In this document: piece after piece, positions 35,788-45,759 of the stretch
Position numbering within the stretch: position 1 is the first letter of the stretch
Layout: each line of letters starts with the position of its first letter
Assembly: GCF_001884105.1 (NCBI RefSeq)
Contig: NZ_MACI01000069.1
Span: 237,860 to 301,859, forward strand
Source of the DNA: Bacillus luti
GTDB taxonomy: Bacteria > Bacillota > Bacilli > Bacillales > Bacillaceae_G
Reading direction: 5' to 3'
Length of the DNA: 64,000 nt
Made by a program: the position numbers and the translations under genes
Notes under the pieces: generated by a model
What the model was told of the DNA's origin: nothing
Seen by the model: only the letters and a program-made list of their open reading frames with translations
Database searches by the model: none

Positions 35788-37902
35788 TTAATTCTCTACT
35801 TTTGTCACTTCCCCAGTTAATCGCTTACTTTTCAATTCAAAATAAGCATCTAAAACTTCTTTACCAATATCAGAATTAATACCAGATTTATCATTTATAA
35901 CCCACGGTACAACAATAGAAAATGCTACTTCTGGATCATCATATGGGGCATATCCTGCTAATGTTAAGTTATAGCATTCTCTACGATCGCCTTTCTCATT
36001 TCGCCCAATATCACTTTCTCCACCGTATACCGTTTGTGCGGTCCCTGTTTTACCAGCTGGTTTATACGGTGCTTTTTGGAACGCTCTTACTCCCGTTCCA
36101 TCCCCTTCTTGGAATACCTTTCTAAATCCTTCTTTTACTTGATTTATATACTCCTCTTTCATATCTACTTTATTTAAAACGACTGGTTCTATTGAATGCA
36201 TCACTTTACCAACTTCATCTTTTTGAACGGTTTGTTCTCTAATCTCTTGAACAATTTGCGGTTTCATTCGATAACCGCCATTTGCGATAGTTGAAATATA
36301 TTGTGCAAGCTGAAGTGGTGTATACGTATCATATTGTCCAATCGAATAATCTAATAAGAAACCAGGCTGATTATCTTTTCTTCCAATTTGTCCCGCAGTT
36401 TCATTCGGCAAATCAATACCAGTTTGTACGCCTAGTCCAAATTGCCTGAAATAATACCTCATTTTATCAAAGTATTCTTGTTTAATATCTAGTGAACTAT
36501 TTTTCACATAATCCACGCCGGCAATTTTTAATGCAATATTAAACATATAAACGTTTGAAGAAACTTGTAACGCTCTTTGATCGTCTATATTTCCAAACTC
36601 TTTCCAAGACTTCTTCTCCTTAGTACCTTTAAACTTCATAGGTGCATCATAAAAATGTGTTCCTGGAGTTATAGCATTTGTTTCAAACCCTGTTAACACT
36701 GTCGCACCTTTAACAGTTGATCCAAGCTCATATGAACTTGTCATCGTACCTAAAGCATAATCTTCCACTTCCGTTTTTCCATCTTTTTCTACAAGCTTTT
36801 TCCCAGCCATTGATAATACTTGGCCGTTTTTCGGATTCATCATTACAACGAAAGCACGGTCTAACATTGATTCTGATCCTTTATATTGTTTTAATATTTT
36901 TTCTATGCTCTCTTCAACTTTTTTCTGTAATTCCATATCAATTGTTAAAGTTAAATTCTTTCCGCTTTTTCCTTCCGAAACCGTTTCTGTTCTTGTCGTA
37001 TTACCCTGTTTATCGGCAATGCTTCTTACTTCTTTTTTCGTACCGTGAAGTACATCTTCGTATTGCTGCTCGATATAACTTTTGCCGACTCTATCATTTC
37101 GGCTATAATCACGCACCAAATAATAATCTAATCGTTCACTTGGTAATCCTTCATCGGCATTAGAAACATTTCCAAGAACGGATCGGAATAATCCATCATT
37201 TACATAGAATCTCTCCCAATCAACTGATGCATCTACACCTGGGAGATTCGCTAAACCCTCACTAATCACAGTATATTCCTTTTCACTAACATCTTTTTTA
37301 ATAATTTGAGGTGCCATTTGATAACCAGAAGCCATTTTACTTTTAATAGCTAACACCTTTATATCTTTATCTGTTAATTCTTTAAGATTTTTATCTGTAA
37401 CTCGTTTTCTTTTTAACTCTTCTATTTTTTTATCTAGCTTCTTTCCACTAATATCTTTCTCCCTAAATGAATCTATTTCTTTTTTTGATACTAGATTTTC
37501 AGCAAGTTTTGGATTTAATTGCATCCAAAAATCTTTCTTATCTGTCTCAGTTAACTTATTTATATCTTCTTGCGGCATTTCAATTATTTCTGCAAGTTGT
37601 CTTGCAGTTTTTAGCATTTCTTCTGATTTTACTCCTTTCATCTTTGTATATGTAATCGTGCGTAAAGATTTATTATCAACAACTGGATTCCCTTCTCGAT
37701 CAAATATTTTCCCACGCGGGACAGAAAGACTCACGGTTGCATTTTCTCTCTTCTCTACTTCATTTTTATGCGTCTCTCCATCGATAATTTGCACTTTACC
37801 TAACTTTATTATCATGGCAGAAAATAATAAAAATACACAAAAGAATAAAATGTTTAACCGCACTGGCATTGCTCTATTACTTTTTTTCTCTTGCTTCTTC
37901 AC
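35788..37902 (-). CDS. Class B penicillin-binding protein (PbpA/PbpH-like)
   Basis: 704 aa from a GTG at 37902, with AGGAGGAGG upstream; the longer frame has no ribosome site. Lys-rich start, one membrane anchor (LNILFFCVFLLFSAMIIKL), dimerisation domain with PRGKIFDREGNPV, and a long charged insert. The transpeptidase domain has STVK (YELGSTVKGA), SSN (VSSNVYMFN) and KTGTA (PAGKTGTAQ). Resembles elongation-type PBP2A/PbpH of Bacillus; no PASTA. It faces the racemase gene. Cross-links peptidoglycan and is a beta-lactam target. Confidence 0.9.
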   Translation of the reverse strand: MKKQEKKSNRAMPVRLNILFFCVFLLFSAMIIKLGKVQIIDGETHKNEVEKRENATVSLSVPRGKIFDREGNPVVDNKSLRTITYTKMKGVKSEEMLKTARQLAEIIEMPQEDINKLTETDKKDFWMQLNPKLAENLVSKKEIDSFREKDISGKKLDKKIEELKRKRVTDKNLKELTDKDIKVLAIKSKMASGYQMAPQIIKKDVSEKEYTVISEGLANLPGVDASVDWERFYVNDGLFRSVLGNVSNADEGLPSERLDYYLVRDYSRNDRVGKSYIEQQYEDVLHGTKKEVRSIADKQGNTTRTETVSEGKSGKNLTLTIDMELQKKVEESIEKILKQYKGSESMLDRAFVVMMNPKNGQVLSMAGKKLVEKDGKTEVEDYALGTMTSSYELGSTVKGATVLTGFETNAITPGTHFYDAPMKFKGTKEKKSWKEFGNIDDQRALQVSSNVYMFNIALKIAGVDYVKNSSLDIKQEYFDKMRYYFRQFGLGVQTGIDLPNETAGQIGRKDNQPGFLLDYSIGQYDTYTPLQLAQYISTIANGGYRMKPQIVQEIREQTVQKDEVGKVMHSIEPVVLNKVDMKEEYINQVKEGFRKVFQEGDGTGVRAFQKAPYKPAGKTGTAQTVYGGESDIGRNEKGDRRECYNLTLAGYAPYDDPEVAFSIVVPWVINDKSGINSDIGKEVLDAYFELKSKRLTGEVTKVEN

Positions 37903-38073
37903 TTTGTCATAACCTCCTCCTTTTAGCGATTTGAATAATAATGGTACCTCTAAATTAAAAATAATGTACAACTTCTATACATTACTTCGTATGGATATTA
38001 ATATAATGTTAAAAACTTAATTGAAATTAAAACAAAGGTAAAGAAAAGGTAAAGTTTACTAAAGTAAACATAA

Positions 38074-38118
38074 AAATACCCAATAACAAAAAGTTTAGCT
38101 TTTTGTTATTGGGTATTT
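38074..38118. terminator. 20-bp perfect terminator
   Basis: Arms 38074-38093 and 38099-38118 pair perfectly around a five-base loop, just after the PAS kinase stop. Flanking A/T runs are modest, but stem strength is high. Confidence 0.85.
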
Positions 38119-38124
38119 AATAAT

Positions 38125-39912
38125 TTAAGAATTAATAGTAGATCGTATTGATATACAACTATCATCACAATTTGATAGAGATTGTTTACTCTGAATTTTT
38201 GGCAAGTAAATCGTTACAGTTGTCCCGACCCCAACCTTACTCATAGTACTTATTGTCCCTTGATGACTTTCAATAATTTTATAGCTTAACATTAATCCAA
38301 TACCGGTACCTTTTTCTTTCGTACTATAAAAAGGCTCCCCTAATCTCTTAATTCTTTCTTCAGGTATTCCTATTCCTTCATCTATTACATGAATAATAAC
38401 GCCCTCATTATTGATCTTTTTTATATGAACTGAAATTTTCCCGCCAGCTGGCATAGCTTCAATTGAATTTTGTAAAATATTAATAAATACCTGTTTTAGT
38501 TGGTTTTCTGAACATTCAATAATTAACTCTTTGGAATCTGTATATAATTCCACTTGAATATTTGTCATAATTGCTTTTGTATTTATTAATGATACGACAT
38601 TTTTAAATATTTGATAAATATTTTTCTTTTCCGTATTTATTTCATCTGTTTTTGCAATCGACAAAAACTCTTGGAGAATCGCTTCTATTCTTTCAATTTC
38701 CGAAAGCATAAGATCAAAATATTTTTCTTGATCTTCTTTATTGATTTGAAATAGCTGTATAAACCCTTTAATTACGGTTAATGGGTTCCTAACTTCATGA
38801 GCTACACCCGCTGCTAATTGACCAATCGCTGCTAATGTATCTGATTTGTTTAGCAATTCTTCTGTCTTTTTCCGCTCTGTAATATCGCGTACGATAATCA
38901 TAATTTTATCCTGCAATAATGGTAAGCATCTAGCTTCAAAGAAATTAACACTTCCATTAATTGCAAGCGGGTATTCAACAATTGTATTTGTTCCTTTTTC
39001 TTTCACTTGATGAATTGCTTCTTGAAATTGCTGCGCTACTGGAGATGGTAATACTTCGTAAAACTTTTTTCCCATAAAAGCCTCTGCGGGTACGTAAAAT
39101 TTTGTAGGAGATCCTGCTTTATAATCTATAATTGTGCCATCATCTTCTGTTAAGAAACATAAATCTGGTAAAGCTTTAAAAATTAATTCCAATTCAGATG
39201 TTTGTTGTTTCAACTGCTTTTCTATCGCTTTTAAATGTGTAATATCTACACCAACAGCCCAGTAGCTGAATCCTGTTACAGGAAACTGCTCTGATATATT
39301 TGACCACATGATTGTTTTAACTTCTCCGTTTTTACATGTTATACGCATTTCCCAATCTCTAAAATTTTTTCCACGAGTCAAAAATTTACTTTGTATTTGG
39401 TGACGATAATTATGGTCTGGGTACAATAATTGAAGTGCATTTGGATTCCCGATTATCTCTTCAGCGGTATAACCTGTAACAATTTCACATTCACGATTCC
39501 ATAGAATAAATTCCCCATTATGATCAAGCGCATCGACCATGACAGGCATGTTTTGTAAAATTGTATGTAGCTCCTCCTCTTTTTGAGAGAGCAACGTTGC
39601 ATTTTTACTTTGAAATACTTTTATTACCCCATCTAAAATCAGGTTTGCTAGCATTTCAAAGTATTTTTGACAATTGAAAATTTCACTTTTTGGGCACCAT
39701 ACCACAAAAGATCCTAAATATTGATTGTATAAGAAAATGGGGATTTCAATTTTGGGAAGCTTACATATTTCCATTTCATTTATTCCAAATGAAAATATAC
39801 ATACTTTTTCAGCATCAAGAAGTTGATGTGATATGTTTGTTAACTTATAAAATTGTTCTGCCATGGTTTCTATTGTACTCACATCAATAAGTTCCATTAG
39901 CCGCGCATTCAT
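38125..39912 (-). CDS. PAS-domain sensor histidine kinase (sporulation-kinase type)
   Basis: 595 aa, soluble. A novel N-terminal region (1-110), a PAS domain near 115-235 (NMPVMVDALDHNGEFILWNRE), a second PAS near 245-350 (ALPDLCFLTEDDGTIIDY), then the H-box VAHEVRNPLTVIKGFIQLF, N-box NILQNSIEAM, G1 DEGIGI and G2 GTGIGLML. No cognate regulator is adjacent; this fits orphan Kin proteins that feed the Spo0F phosphorelay. GAGGTG ribosome site. Ligand unknown. Confidence 0.9.
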   Translation of the reverse strand: MNARLMELIDVSTIETMAEQFYKLTNISHQLLDAEKVCIFSFGINEMEICKLPKIEIPIFLYNQYLGSFVVWCPKSEIFNCQKYFEMLANLILDGVIKVFQSKNATLLSQKEEELHTILQNMPVMVDALDHNGEFILWNRECEIVTGYTAEEIIGNPNALQLLYPDHNYRHQIQSKFLTRGKNFRDWEMRITCKNGEVKTIMWSNISEQFPVTGFSYWAVGVDITHLKAIEKQLKQQTSELELIFKALPDLCFLTEDDGTIIDYKAGSPTKFYVPAEAFMGKKFYEVLPSPVAQQFQEAIHQVKEKGTNTIVEYPLAINGSVNFFEARCLPLLQDKIMIIVRDITERKKTEELLNKSDTLAAIGQLAAGVAHEVRNPLTVIKGFIQLFQINKEDQEKYFDLMLSEIERIEAILQEFLSIAKTDEINTEKKNIYQIFKNVVSLINTKAIMTNIQVELYTDSKELIIECSENQLKQVFINILQNSIEAMPAGGKISVHIKKINNEGVIIHVIDEGIGIPEERIKRLGEPFYSTKEKGTGIGLMLSYKIIESHQGTISTMSKVGVGTTVTIYLPKIQSKQSLSNCDDSCISIRSTINS

Positions 39913-40310
39913 TGCTTTTTCACCTCAATATGTAAAATTAATACAAATCCAAAATTCATACTTCTCCATTATACGAAGAATGTGCGTATAGGTATATAGC
40001 TGTAGAATAATTATTCAAACAAATTTTATTTTTCAATTAAAAATAGATAATAGTATACACTCAAGTAAAGCGTTTATCCATTCCATACGAAGCAACTTAT
40101 TATGTGTATGCCCCCTCAACCTAACTTACTTTATTTTCGTTAAATTTCAAAATAGCAAACGATTCTTAGTAGAATAAAAATACAAAGAGATATAAAGTTC
40201 ACAAAATTTTCATAATTATTATGAAAATTTTAAACATTTATTCCAATATATTCTATATAATGATAGGTAATAAGGCTTCTATGCATCTCATAGAATACCT
40301 TACCCCTAAT
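39913..40310. other. Intergenic, promoter side of the PAS kinase
   Basis: AT-rich; no gene or structured RNA recognised. Confidence 0.4.
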
Positions 40311-40353
40311 AAAAAGTAAAAAAGAATCCAATGAGGATTCTTTTTTACTTTTT
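40311..40353 (-). terminator. 19-bp perfect terminator of the HAD gene
   Basis: AAAAAGTAAAAAAGAATCC pairs with its complement around AATGA, overlapping the HAD stop codon. Confidence 0.85.
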
Positions 40354-41206
40354 ATGCTAACACATGCGTATAGAGAGCATGTGCAACACCGTGTTCTTCA
40401 TTTGTCAACGTTTCGTATTGACACATCGCTTTTATTTCTTCAACTGCATTTCCCATTGCAATTGATATATTTGCTTTTTCCATCATGGAAACATCGTTTA
40501 GGCCATCACCTATCGCTACTGTATTTTCAACTGAAATATTAAGGTGTTCTGCCAATGTATATAATCCATTTCCTTTTTGAGCCTCTCGATGATTAATCTC
40601 TAAATTATGCCAATAGGAAGATGTAATTGCTAAATCTGTATTATGCAGAAACTTCTCTTTTAATTGTTTTAGTTTATCAATGTCATAAGAAAAAGGTAAC
40701 AGTTTATGCACGTGTATATCTGTTTGTACAATTGGTTTGCAGCTTTCCGCACTATGAAAAGCTGTATGCTCAAGGTATAATGCTGCGATCGTTTCTAACT
40801 CTTTCAAGTCGATATTTTCTTTTGTATTCTTCACGTATTCGATTTCGTTACGTACACTCTCTACGCCATATTCCGGTACGTACACACCTTTATCAGTATA
40901 AAGTTGATAATATAAGCCATTTTCTTCGAGATAGTTAACAATCTCAAGTGCCTGCATATTTTGAATTGGATGTCTCTTCATCATTTCTTTATCTTTATAT
41001 ATAAGCGCACCATTTTCCGCAATAATTGGACACTCTAAATTAACTTCTAACAATAATCGTTCAATGTCGACGATAGAACGTCCTGTACAAATTGCTACAA
41101 CGTGGCCAGCTTCCTGACATTTTCGAATTGCTTCTGCATTCTCTTTACTAATCATTTTATTCCCCGAAAGAAGAGTTCCATCTAAATCAATTGCAATTAA
41201 TTTCAT
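40352..41206 (-). CDS. Cof-type HAD-IIB phosphatase
   Basis: 284 aa. The DxD nucleophile motif is AIDLDGTLLSG at the N-terminus, motif II is ICTGRS, and the C-terminal GDGLNDVSMMEKANISIAMGNA gives motifs III/IV. Cap type IIB. These enzymes dephosphorylate sugar or cofactor phosphates; substrate not readable. Single gene. Confidence 0.9.
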   Translation of the reverse strand: MKLIAIDLDGTLLSGNKMISKENAEAIRKCQEAGHVVAICTGRSIVDIERLLLEVNLECPIIAENGALIYKDKEMMKRHPIQNMQALEIVNYLEENGLYYQLYTDKGVYVPEYGVESVRNEIEYVKNTKENIDLKELETIAALYLEHTAFHSAESCKPIVQTDIHVHKLLPFSYDIDKLKQLKEKFLHNTDLAITSSYWHNLEINHREAQKGNGLYTLAEHLNISVENTVAIGDGLNDVSMMEKANISIAMGNAVEEIKAMCQYETLTNEEHGVAHALYTHVLA

Positions 41207-41382
41207 TATTTCTTCACCACTTTCTATAAATACACGAGTGCATATGAAACGAAAGATATCGTTCTCATACTGATCTCGTGAAGTACTCCTTATTTATAAT
41301 TTATGAAAAGCGTTTCAGGTCAAGAAATAATTTTTAAAAACATGAATGAAAATGAGATTTATTATCAATACTATAATTAATA

Positions 41383-41411
41383 AAAGGGCAACCACGATTT
41401 GGCTACCCTTC
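41383..41411 (-). terminator. Terminator of the DUF1540 gene
   Basis: AAGGG...GCCA/TGG...CCCTT imperfect stem with T-rich tail on the minus strand. Confidence 0.6.
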
Positions 41412-41417
41412 AAAAAT

Positions 41418-41573
41418 TTATATTTCTGGATCAAAAGTTTTGCAATCTGTTTCTTCCGTAGTTGATGCATGTTTCCCTTTATTACTTACTACATAAATTG
41501 CGTCTGCACTACATTTATTACCGTTAGCCCAAAATTTACAATTGTTTACTTCACATAAAACGTCTTGTGCCAT
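41418..41573 (-). CDS. DUF1540 small Cys protein
   Basis: 51 aa starting MAQDVLCEVNNCKFWANGNKC, with four cysteines in the C-x4-C-x8-C...C arrangement of DUF1540, suggesting a small metal-binding knot. AGGAGGTG ribosome site. In Bacillus such proteins are often made late in growth; function unknown. Confidence 0.8.
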   Translation of the reverse strand: MAQDVLCEVNNCKFWANGNKCSADAIYVVSNKGKHASTTEETDCKTFDPEI

Positions 41574-41646
41574 AGTATCACACCTCCTTGTTCTATTATC
41601 ATTAACAAAATTCGGAGGTATGATACTCTTTAGAATGCATTTTTTA

Positions 41647-42276
41647 TTACCTTTTGAGCTTTCTTAATGATTCTATATCACCTCGTACAATAGCATCGAT
41701 ATTTTGGGTTATCTTTTCAACGTCAAAATGCCACCATTGAATTCGCAATAATTCTTCTATTATTGCATTTGAAAATCTCTCTTTTATTTTATTTGCAGGG
41801 TTTCCACCAACAATTGTATATGGTGCGACGTCTCTAGTCACAACAGATTTAGCTGCAATTATTGCACCATCACCTATTTTTATTCCGGGCATAATAGTTG
41901 TATCCATACCAATCCAAACGTCATTTCCTATAACTGTATCTCCTTTATATGGTAAATCACATAAATCTGGTGCGAATTTCTCCCATCCATTCCCGAAAAT
42001 ATTAAAAGGATACGCCGAAAATCCATCCATTCGATGATTTGCTCCGTTCATAATAAAGGTAACTCCAGATGCAATACAACAAAATTTCCCAATAACGAGA
42101 CGATCTCCGATGAATTCATAATGATATAATACTCGATCTTCTAAAGTTTCCCCATGTTTCGCATCATAATAAGAATAGTCATCAACGAGTATATTAGATT
42201 TCGTTATTGTATTTTTTATAAAATGAACGTTTTGATTTCCTTCAATTGGGTACTTAACATTTGGATTAGGATTCAT
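41647..42276 (-). CDS. CatB/Vat-type xenobiotic O-acetyltransferase
   Basis: 209 aa from the ATG at 42276 (GGGAG eight bases before it; the longer frame adds seven codons). A left-handed beta-helix of hexapeptide repeats, with the catalytic His in [12 protein letters not shown] and the acetyl-CoA region [19 protein letters not shown]. Length and motifs match streptogramin A or chloramphenicol (type B) acetyltransferases. It overlaps the MFS stop by 11 bases, so the two are coupled. The attenuator upstream suits antibiotic-inducible resistance. Confidence 0.88.
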   Translation of the reverse strand: MNPNPNVKYPIEGNQNVHFIKNTITKSNILVDDYSYYDAKHGETLEDRVLYHYEFIGDRLVIGKFCCIASGVTFIMNGANHRMDGFSAYPFNIFGNGWEKFAPDLCDLPYKGDTVIGNDVWIGMDTTIMPGIKIGDGAIIAAKSVVTRDVAPYTIVGGNPANKIKERFSNAIIEELLRIQWWHFDVEKITQNIDAIVRGDIESLRKLKR

Positions 42277-43546
42277 GTTGCATACTCCCTTTACCATTCA
42301 TTTCACTTTCAACTGCTATTACTGGCTTTAAATTGTAAATAGGTAAAATAAACAATAATCCAATTATAAATAGTAGAGCCGTTCCTTCGTACATCGTACT
42401 TAATGAAAACATCTCCTTTAATGAACCAGCAATACTCATCGTTACTACCATTGAACCAGTAAATAGCGGACTTAAAATACCATTAACACGACCAATAAAA
42501 TCCGTATCACTATTTTGAATAATAAGCGTATTAATACCTATTTGGATACATGGAAGAGCTAAACCACTAAAAAGTTGTGCTGTAAGTGTCACCCATAAAT
42601 TTGTAGAGTATCCTATTATACCAATGCCAATGGCCTGACCGAGCATCCCTACTATTAACATTTTTTGCGGAGCAACATTTTTCGCAAATACCATCGCTAA
42701 AGCTCCTCCAACAATCATCCCCGCACCATTTACTGTTAGTAACCATTGTAAACTCTCTTTTGATAACCCTAACTGCTCAGTTACAATAAAAATCCCTAGT
42801 GGTTGAATTAAACCTATCCCTAGCCCTGCTGCCATAAAACATAGTCCAAGCAAAGTTAATGCTTTTTTCTTTTTTACGTATTTAATACCATCCAACATTT
42901 CCTGTAATAGCGTGATTTCTTTCTTCTCATTATCATTCTCAAGATCTTTAGGAAGAAATAGCAACACAGCTGCTGCAAGTAAAAAAGCAATACCTGTTAT
43001 GATGATTGAAATATAAATTCCAAAACTATGAAAAATAAATGTTCCAAGAATCGGTCCTAACACCATAAAAATCGCAAATATTGTTTGATATATAGACATA
43101 GCTAATTGGATTTGTTCCGTTGATAAATGCTGTTTAAACAATTTCATACCAGATGGTTGAGAAAACTGTGAAAGGATTGCAGAAATAAGCGTGACAAAAA
43201 ACACAATTTTCCACGTACCAAACATAAGAGTAATTAATACAGCAAATACTGAAATAGAACTTAACGTTTCACACCATATCATTGTCTTCTTCGGCTTCCA
43301 CCTATCAGCAAAAGTTCCGCCAATAAAGGAAAAGATAAAAATTGGAGCAAACTCAGCAACTGAAATCATCGAAATAGCAAAAGCATCACCTTTTGTCATT
43401 TCCATTACGTATAATAATACCGCAAAGTTTCGAACCCATATTCCAATTTGTAAAAATAATGCTGACGCTAGGATTCCTTGCACAAACCGGTTTTTTAATA
43501 CTTGTGATACCCCAACATTTTGTTTCGTTACTACATTTGTCGACAT
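42266..43546 (-). CDS. MFS exporter, MFS_3/macrolide-efflux type
   Basis: 426 aa from the ATG at 43546 with AGGAGGC spaced seven bases. Twelve membrane helices; [32 protein letters not shown] opens the protein, and [18 protein letters not shown] is the MFS loop. Similar to Mef/CmlA-like and drug-exporter branches of MFS_3. First gene of a two-gene operon with the Vat-like enzyme. Its ribosome site lies in the 3' arm of the upstream terminator, so translation and transcription are controlled together. Confidence 0.88.
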   Translation of the reverse strand: MSTNVVTKQNVGVSQVLKNRFVQGILASALFLQIGIWVRNFAVLLYVMEMTKGDAFAISMISVAEFAPIFIFSFIGGTFADRWKPKKTMIWCETLSSISVFAVLITLMFGTWKIVFFVTLISAILSQFSQPSGMKLFKQHLSTEQIQLAMSIYQTIFAIFMVLGPILGTFIFHSFGIYISIIITGIAFLLAAAVLLFLPKDLENDNEKKEITLLQEMLDGIKYVKKKKALTLLGLCFMAAGLGIGLIQPLGIFIVTEQLGLSKESLQWLLTVNGAGMIVGGALAMVFAKNVAPQKMLIVGMLGQAIGIGIIGYSTNLWVTLTAQLFSGLALPCIQIGINTLIIQNSDTDFIGRVNGILSPLFTGSMVVTMSIAGSLKEMFSLSTMYEGTALLFIIGLLFILPIYNLKPVIAVESEMNGKGSMQHES

Positions 43547-43720
43547 AAAAAAGCCTCCTATTTCATGTTCTGAACAGGAGGCAGCACAAATCATATGAAA
43601 AGACTATATTTTTCGCAGAGCGAAATACATCCCTTTTCTATAAATGTACAGACTAATCCTATTCAGAAGAATATTTCGTTTTTTAACGAAGATCTCTTAC
43701 AAATAGAATTAGTTGATCAT
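43547..43720 (-). promoter_or_regulatory. Predicted ribosome-mediated attenuator for the MFS/acetyltransferase operon
   Basis: Four segments can be traced on the minus strand. Segment 1 CTAATTCTATT (43702-43712) contains the stop of a three-codon uORF, ATG ATC AAC TAA (43709-43720). Segment 1 can pair with segment 2 (AATAGGATTAG), or segment 2 (TTCTGAATAGGA, 43657-43668) can pair with segment 3 (TCCTGTTCAGAA). Segment 3 lies in the 5' arm of a terminator GCCTCCT/AGGAGGC (43553-43582) followed by TTTTTT, which also hides the MFS ribosome site. A ribosome held on the uORF would favour read-through. Confidence 0.7.
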
Positions 43721-43814
43721 TGGGATGTTTTCACCCTTCCGTTTCGAATTTAAATTACACATACATACTCTATGTACATCATTTTCGATGTATGCATGTC
43801 TTACAATAAATATT

Positions 43815-45050
43815 CTAGAATGTTAATGGTAATTCCTCTAAAGAACGCATTAAATAATTACCTTGCCATTTAATTTCTTCACGATTCCCTTTTATTTGTA
43901 GTTCAGGCATTCGATTGAACAAAGTAGTAATAGCAATCTTCGCTTCTAACCTAGCAAGTGGAGCGCCTAAGCAGAAATGGCTACCATGACCAAAGGCAAT
44001 ATGGCGATTATTTTCCCGAGTAATATCGAATACTTCTGGGTTTTCAAATACTGTTTCATCACGATTAGCCGAAGCTAATGAAATGATAACCATGTCTCCT
44101 TTTTGTATTATTTGCTCGTGAATTTGAAAAGGTTCTGCTGCCCATCTTGCAGTTGTAACCTCAACTGGAGAATAATAGCGCAATCCTTCCTCAATAGCGG
44201 AGTCAATTAAATTTGGATTATTTTTTAATAACTGTAACTGATCCGGATTTTCGAGAAGTGCTAATACTGTATTTGTTATTAAATTCACCGTTGTCTCATG
44301 ACCTGCAACAATTAATAACATTATCATTGAATATAGCTCTGGAGCATTAAGTTTATGCCCTTCATTTTCTGCAAGTATTAGCGCACTCACCAAATCTTCT
44401 TTTGGATCTTTTCGTTTTACATCAACTATATATTGAAGATATGTAATAAACTCAGATAGTTGTTTTTCGATTTCTTTTATTTCTTCAGGTGTTTCAGGCG
44501 ATGCAATGACAGCATGAGACCAAATTCTAAATTTCGCCTGATCTTCTTTTGGAATGCCAAGCATCTCACTAATCACAATGATTGGTAAGGGGAATGAATA
44601 ATCATCCACTAAATTTAATGTACCTTTTCGCTCTATCTCTCTTATTAAATCATCCGCTATTCTCTGAATTCTTCCGTCTAATTGTGTAATCATCTTCGGT
44701 GTAAAAGCTTTTTGAACTAAAGATCGTAAACGACTGTGATTAGGTGGATCTGAATTTAACATGTGCGTTGTTAAATGATCACTATTGTCAACGGAAAGAT
44801 ACATGTTCGTTGTATCTTGAGGAAACACATTTGTCATATCTTTTTTTAAACGATTATCTTTTAAAAGTGGCAGAGCATCTTCATATCTTGTAATGAGCCA
44901 TTCTTTACCGAGTTCAACTTCATTTACAAATAATATAGGTTGCATTTTTCGCGATTCTTTATAAATTTCATAAGCATCTTCTTTAAACTGCGCGGAAGCT
45001 AAATTAATGCCATCCTCTATTTTTAGCCCAACTTTGTTTTTCATTGACAT
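43815..45050 (-). CDS. Cytochrome P450 (CYP107-like)
   Basis: 411 aa soluble bacterial P450. The I-helix is LLIVAGHETTVNL, the ExxR motif is IEEGLRYYSPVE, and the haem-thiolate loop is FGHGSHFCLGAPLAR. Members hydroxylate fatty acids, macrolides or other compounds using a ferredoxin or flavodoxin; no redox partner is adjacent. GGAATACG-like weak ribosome site, ATG start. Upstream of the MFS leader on the same strand with no clear terminator between them. Confidence 0.9.
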   Translation of the reverse strand: MSMKNKVGLKIEDGINLASAQFKEDAYEIYKESRKMQPILFVNEVELGKEWLITRYEDALPLLKDNRLKKDMTNVFPQDTTNMYLSVDNSDHLTTHMLNSDPPNHSRLRSLVQKAFTPKMITQLDGRIQRIADDLIREIERKGTLNLVDDYSFPLPIIVISEMLGIPKEDQAKFRIWSHAVIASPETPEEIKEIEKQLSEFITYLQYIVDVKRKDPKEDLVSALILAENEGHKLNAPELYSMIMLLIVAGHETTVNLITNTVLALLENPDQLQLLKNNPNLIDSAIEEGLRYYSPVEVTTARWAAEPFQIHEQIIQKGDMVIISLASANRDETVFENPEVFDITRENNRHIAFGHGSHFCLGAPLARLEAKIAITTLFNRMPELQIKGNREEIKWQGNYLMRSLEELPLTF

Positions 45051-45166
45051 CGTATTCCCTCACTCTCATTTTTTTGAAAACGAACCAATAGTTGCATTAT
45101 ACTCTAATAAAAACATGAAAATTGTAAATTTTTAAACAAAATCTTACTTCGTATATTGAAAAATAA

Positions 45167-45205
45167 AAAAGTGAGAGAATAAAATTATTTTACTCTCTCA
45201 CTTCT
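45167..45205 (-). terminator. Terminator of the first paralogue gene
   Basis: AAGTGAGAGA/TCTCTCACTT stem immediately after the stop at 45208. Confidence 0.8.
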
Positions 45206-45207
45206 TA

Positions 45208-45612
45208 TTATGCGAAACACATAAAATTACTAATTTGTTGATAGCGGTAGCTTACTTTACGACGGCGACCACCTTGCCAAGTGTAACCTGAAACCCCATT
45301 TCTCCTCACTTCAGTCGGGAAGAACCATAAGTCTCTTCCGAAAGGTCCAGGACGGTGCAAACGTAAATAGCCCCATCTTCCTAGACAGTTACACATCCAT
45401 GATTTCATATTCCCTGCTTGTGCTGGAGAAGCAAATGTAGACGGTAACGACGGCGCTTGTGACGGTGGTGGTGACGTTGGCGCATCTTCCGCATCATCTG
45501 GTCTATAATCTTCTTGTTCCATATCTCTCACTTCATTTACAGATTCATACCCGTAGCTTTGTGGATTATAATACATCCCTTGATCATATGGATAATTTTG
45601 TTGGTTATACAT
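45208..45612 (-). CDS. Unknown protein, paralogue A (Tyr/Pro-rich head, conserved C-terminal domain)
   Basis: 134 aa. A Tyr/Gln/Asn-rich head (residues 1-30), an acidic and Pro-rich linker (SPPPSQAPSLPSTFASP) and a C-terminal domain MCNCLGRWGYLRLHRPGPFGRDLWFFPTEVRR...SGYTWQGG ending FMCFA. The C-terminal domain is shared with the neighbour at 45760. Basic, Trp and aromatic rich; no signal peptide. Function unknown. The composition suggests spore-coat-like surface material, but this is weak inference. Confidence 0.65.
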   Translation of the reverse strand: MYNQQNYPYDQGMYYNPQSYGYESVNEVRDMEQEDYRPDDAEDAPTSPPPSQAPSLPSTFASPAQAGNMKSWMCNCLGRWGYLRLHRPGPFGRDLWFFPTEVRRNGVSGYTWQGGRRRKVSYRYQQISNFMCFA

Positions 45613-45720
45613 TTTAACAAATCACCTACTTTTCATTCAGTACCTTTAACATTCATATGTGATACGCCCTCTATAGGAAGCTTATGTATAGCCTAAATTT
45701 ATAAAAAAAGTTGCAAACCA

Positions 45721-45757
45721 CAAATAGAAGAGATTCATAATAAATCTCTCCTATTTG
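45721..45757 (-). terminator. Terminator of the second paralogue gene
   Basis: CAAATAGAAGAGATT pairs with AATCTCTCCTATTTG with one mismatch around a short loop, beside the stop at 45760. Confidence 0.75.
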
Positions 45758-45759
45758 CA

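Noticed and set aside
36717-37163. 148-aa plus frame inside the second PBP gene
   Set aside because: Antisense shadow; no ribosome site and the sense frame has all PBP motifs.
43595-43645. Leader frame MYFALRKI in the MFS leader
   Set aside because: AAAGGG touches the ATG with no spacing, and the three-codon uORF fits the pairing scheme better.
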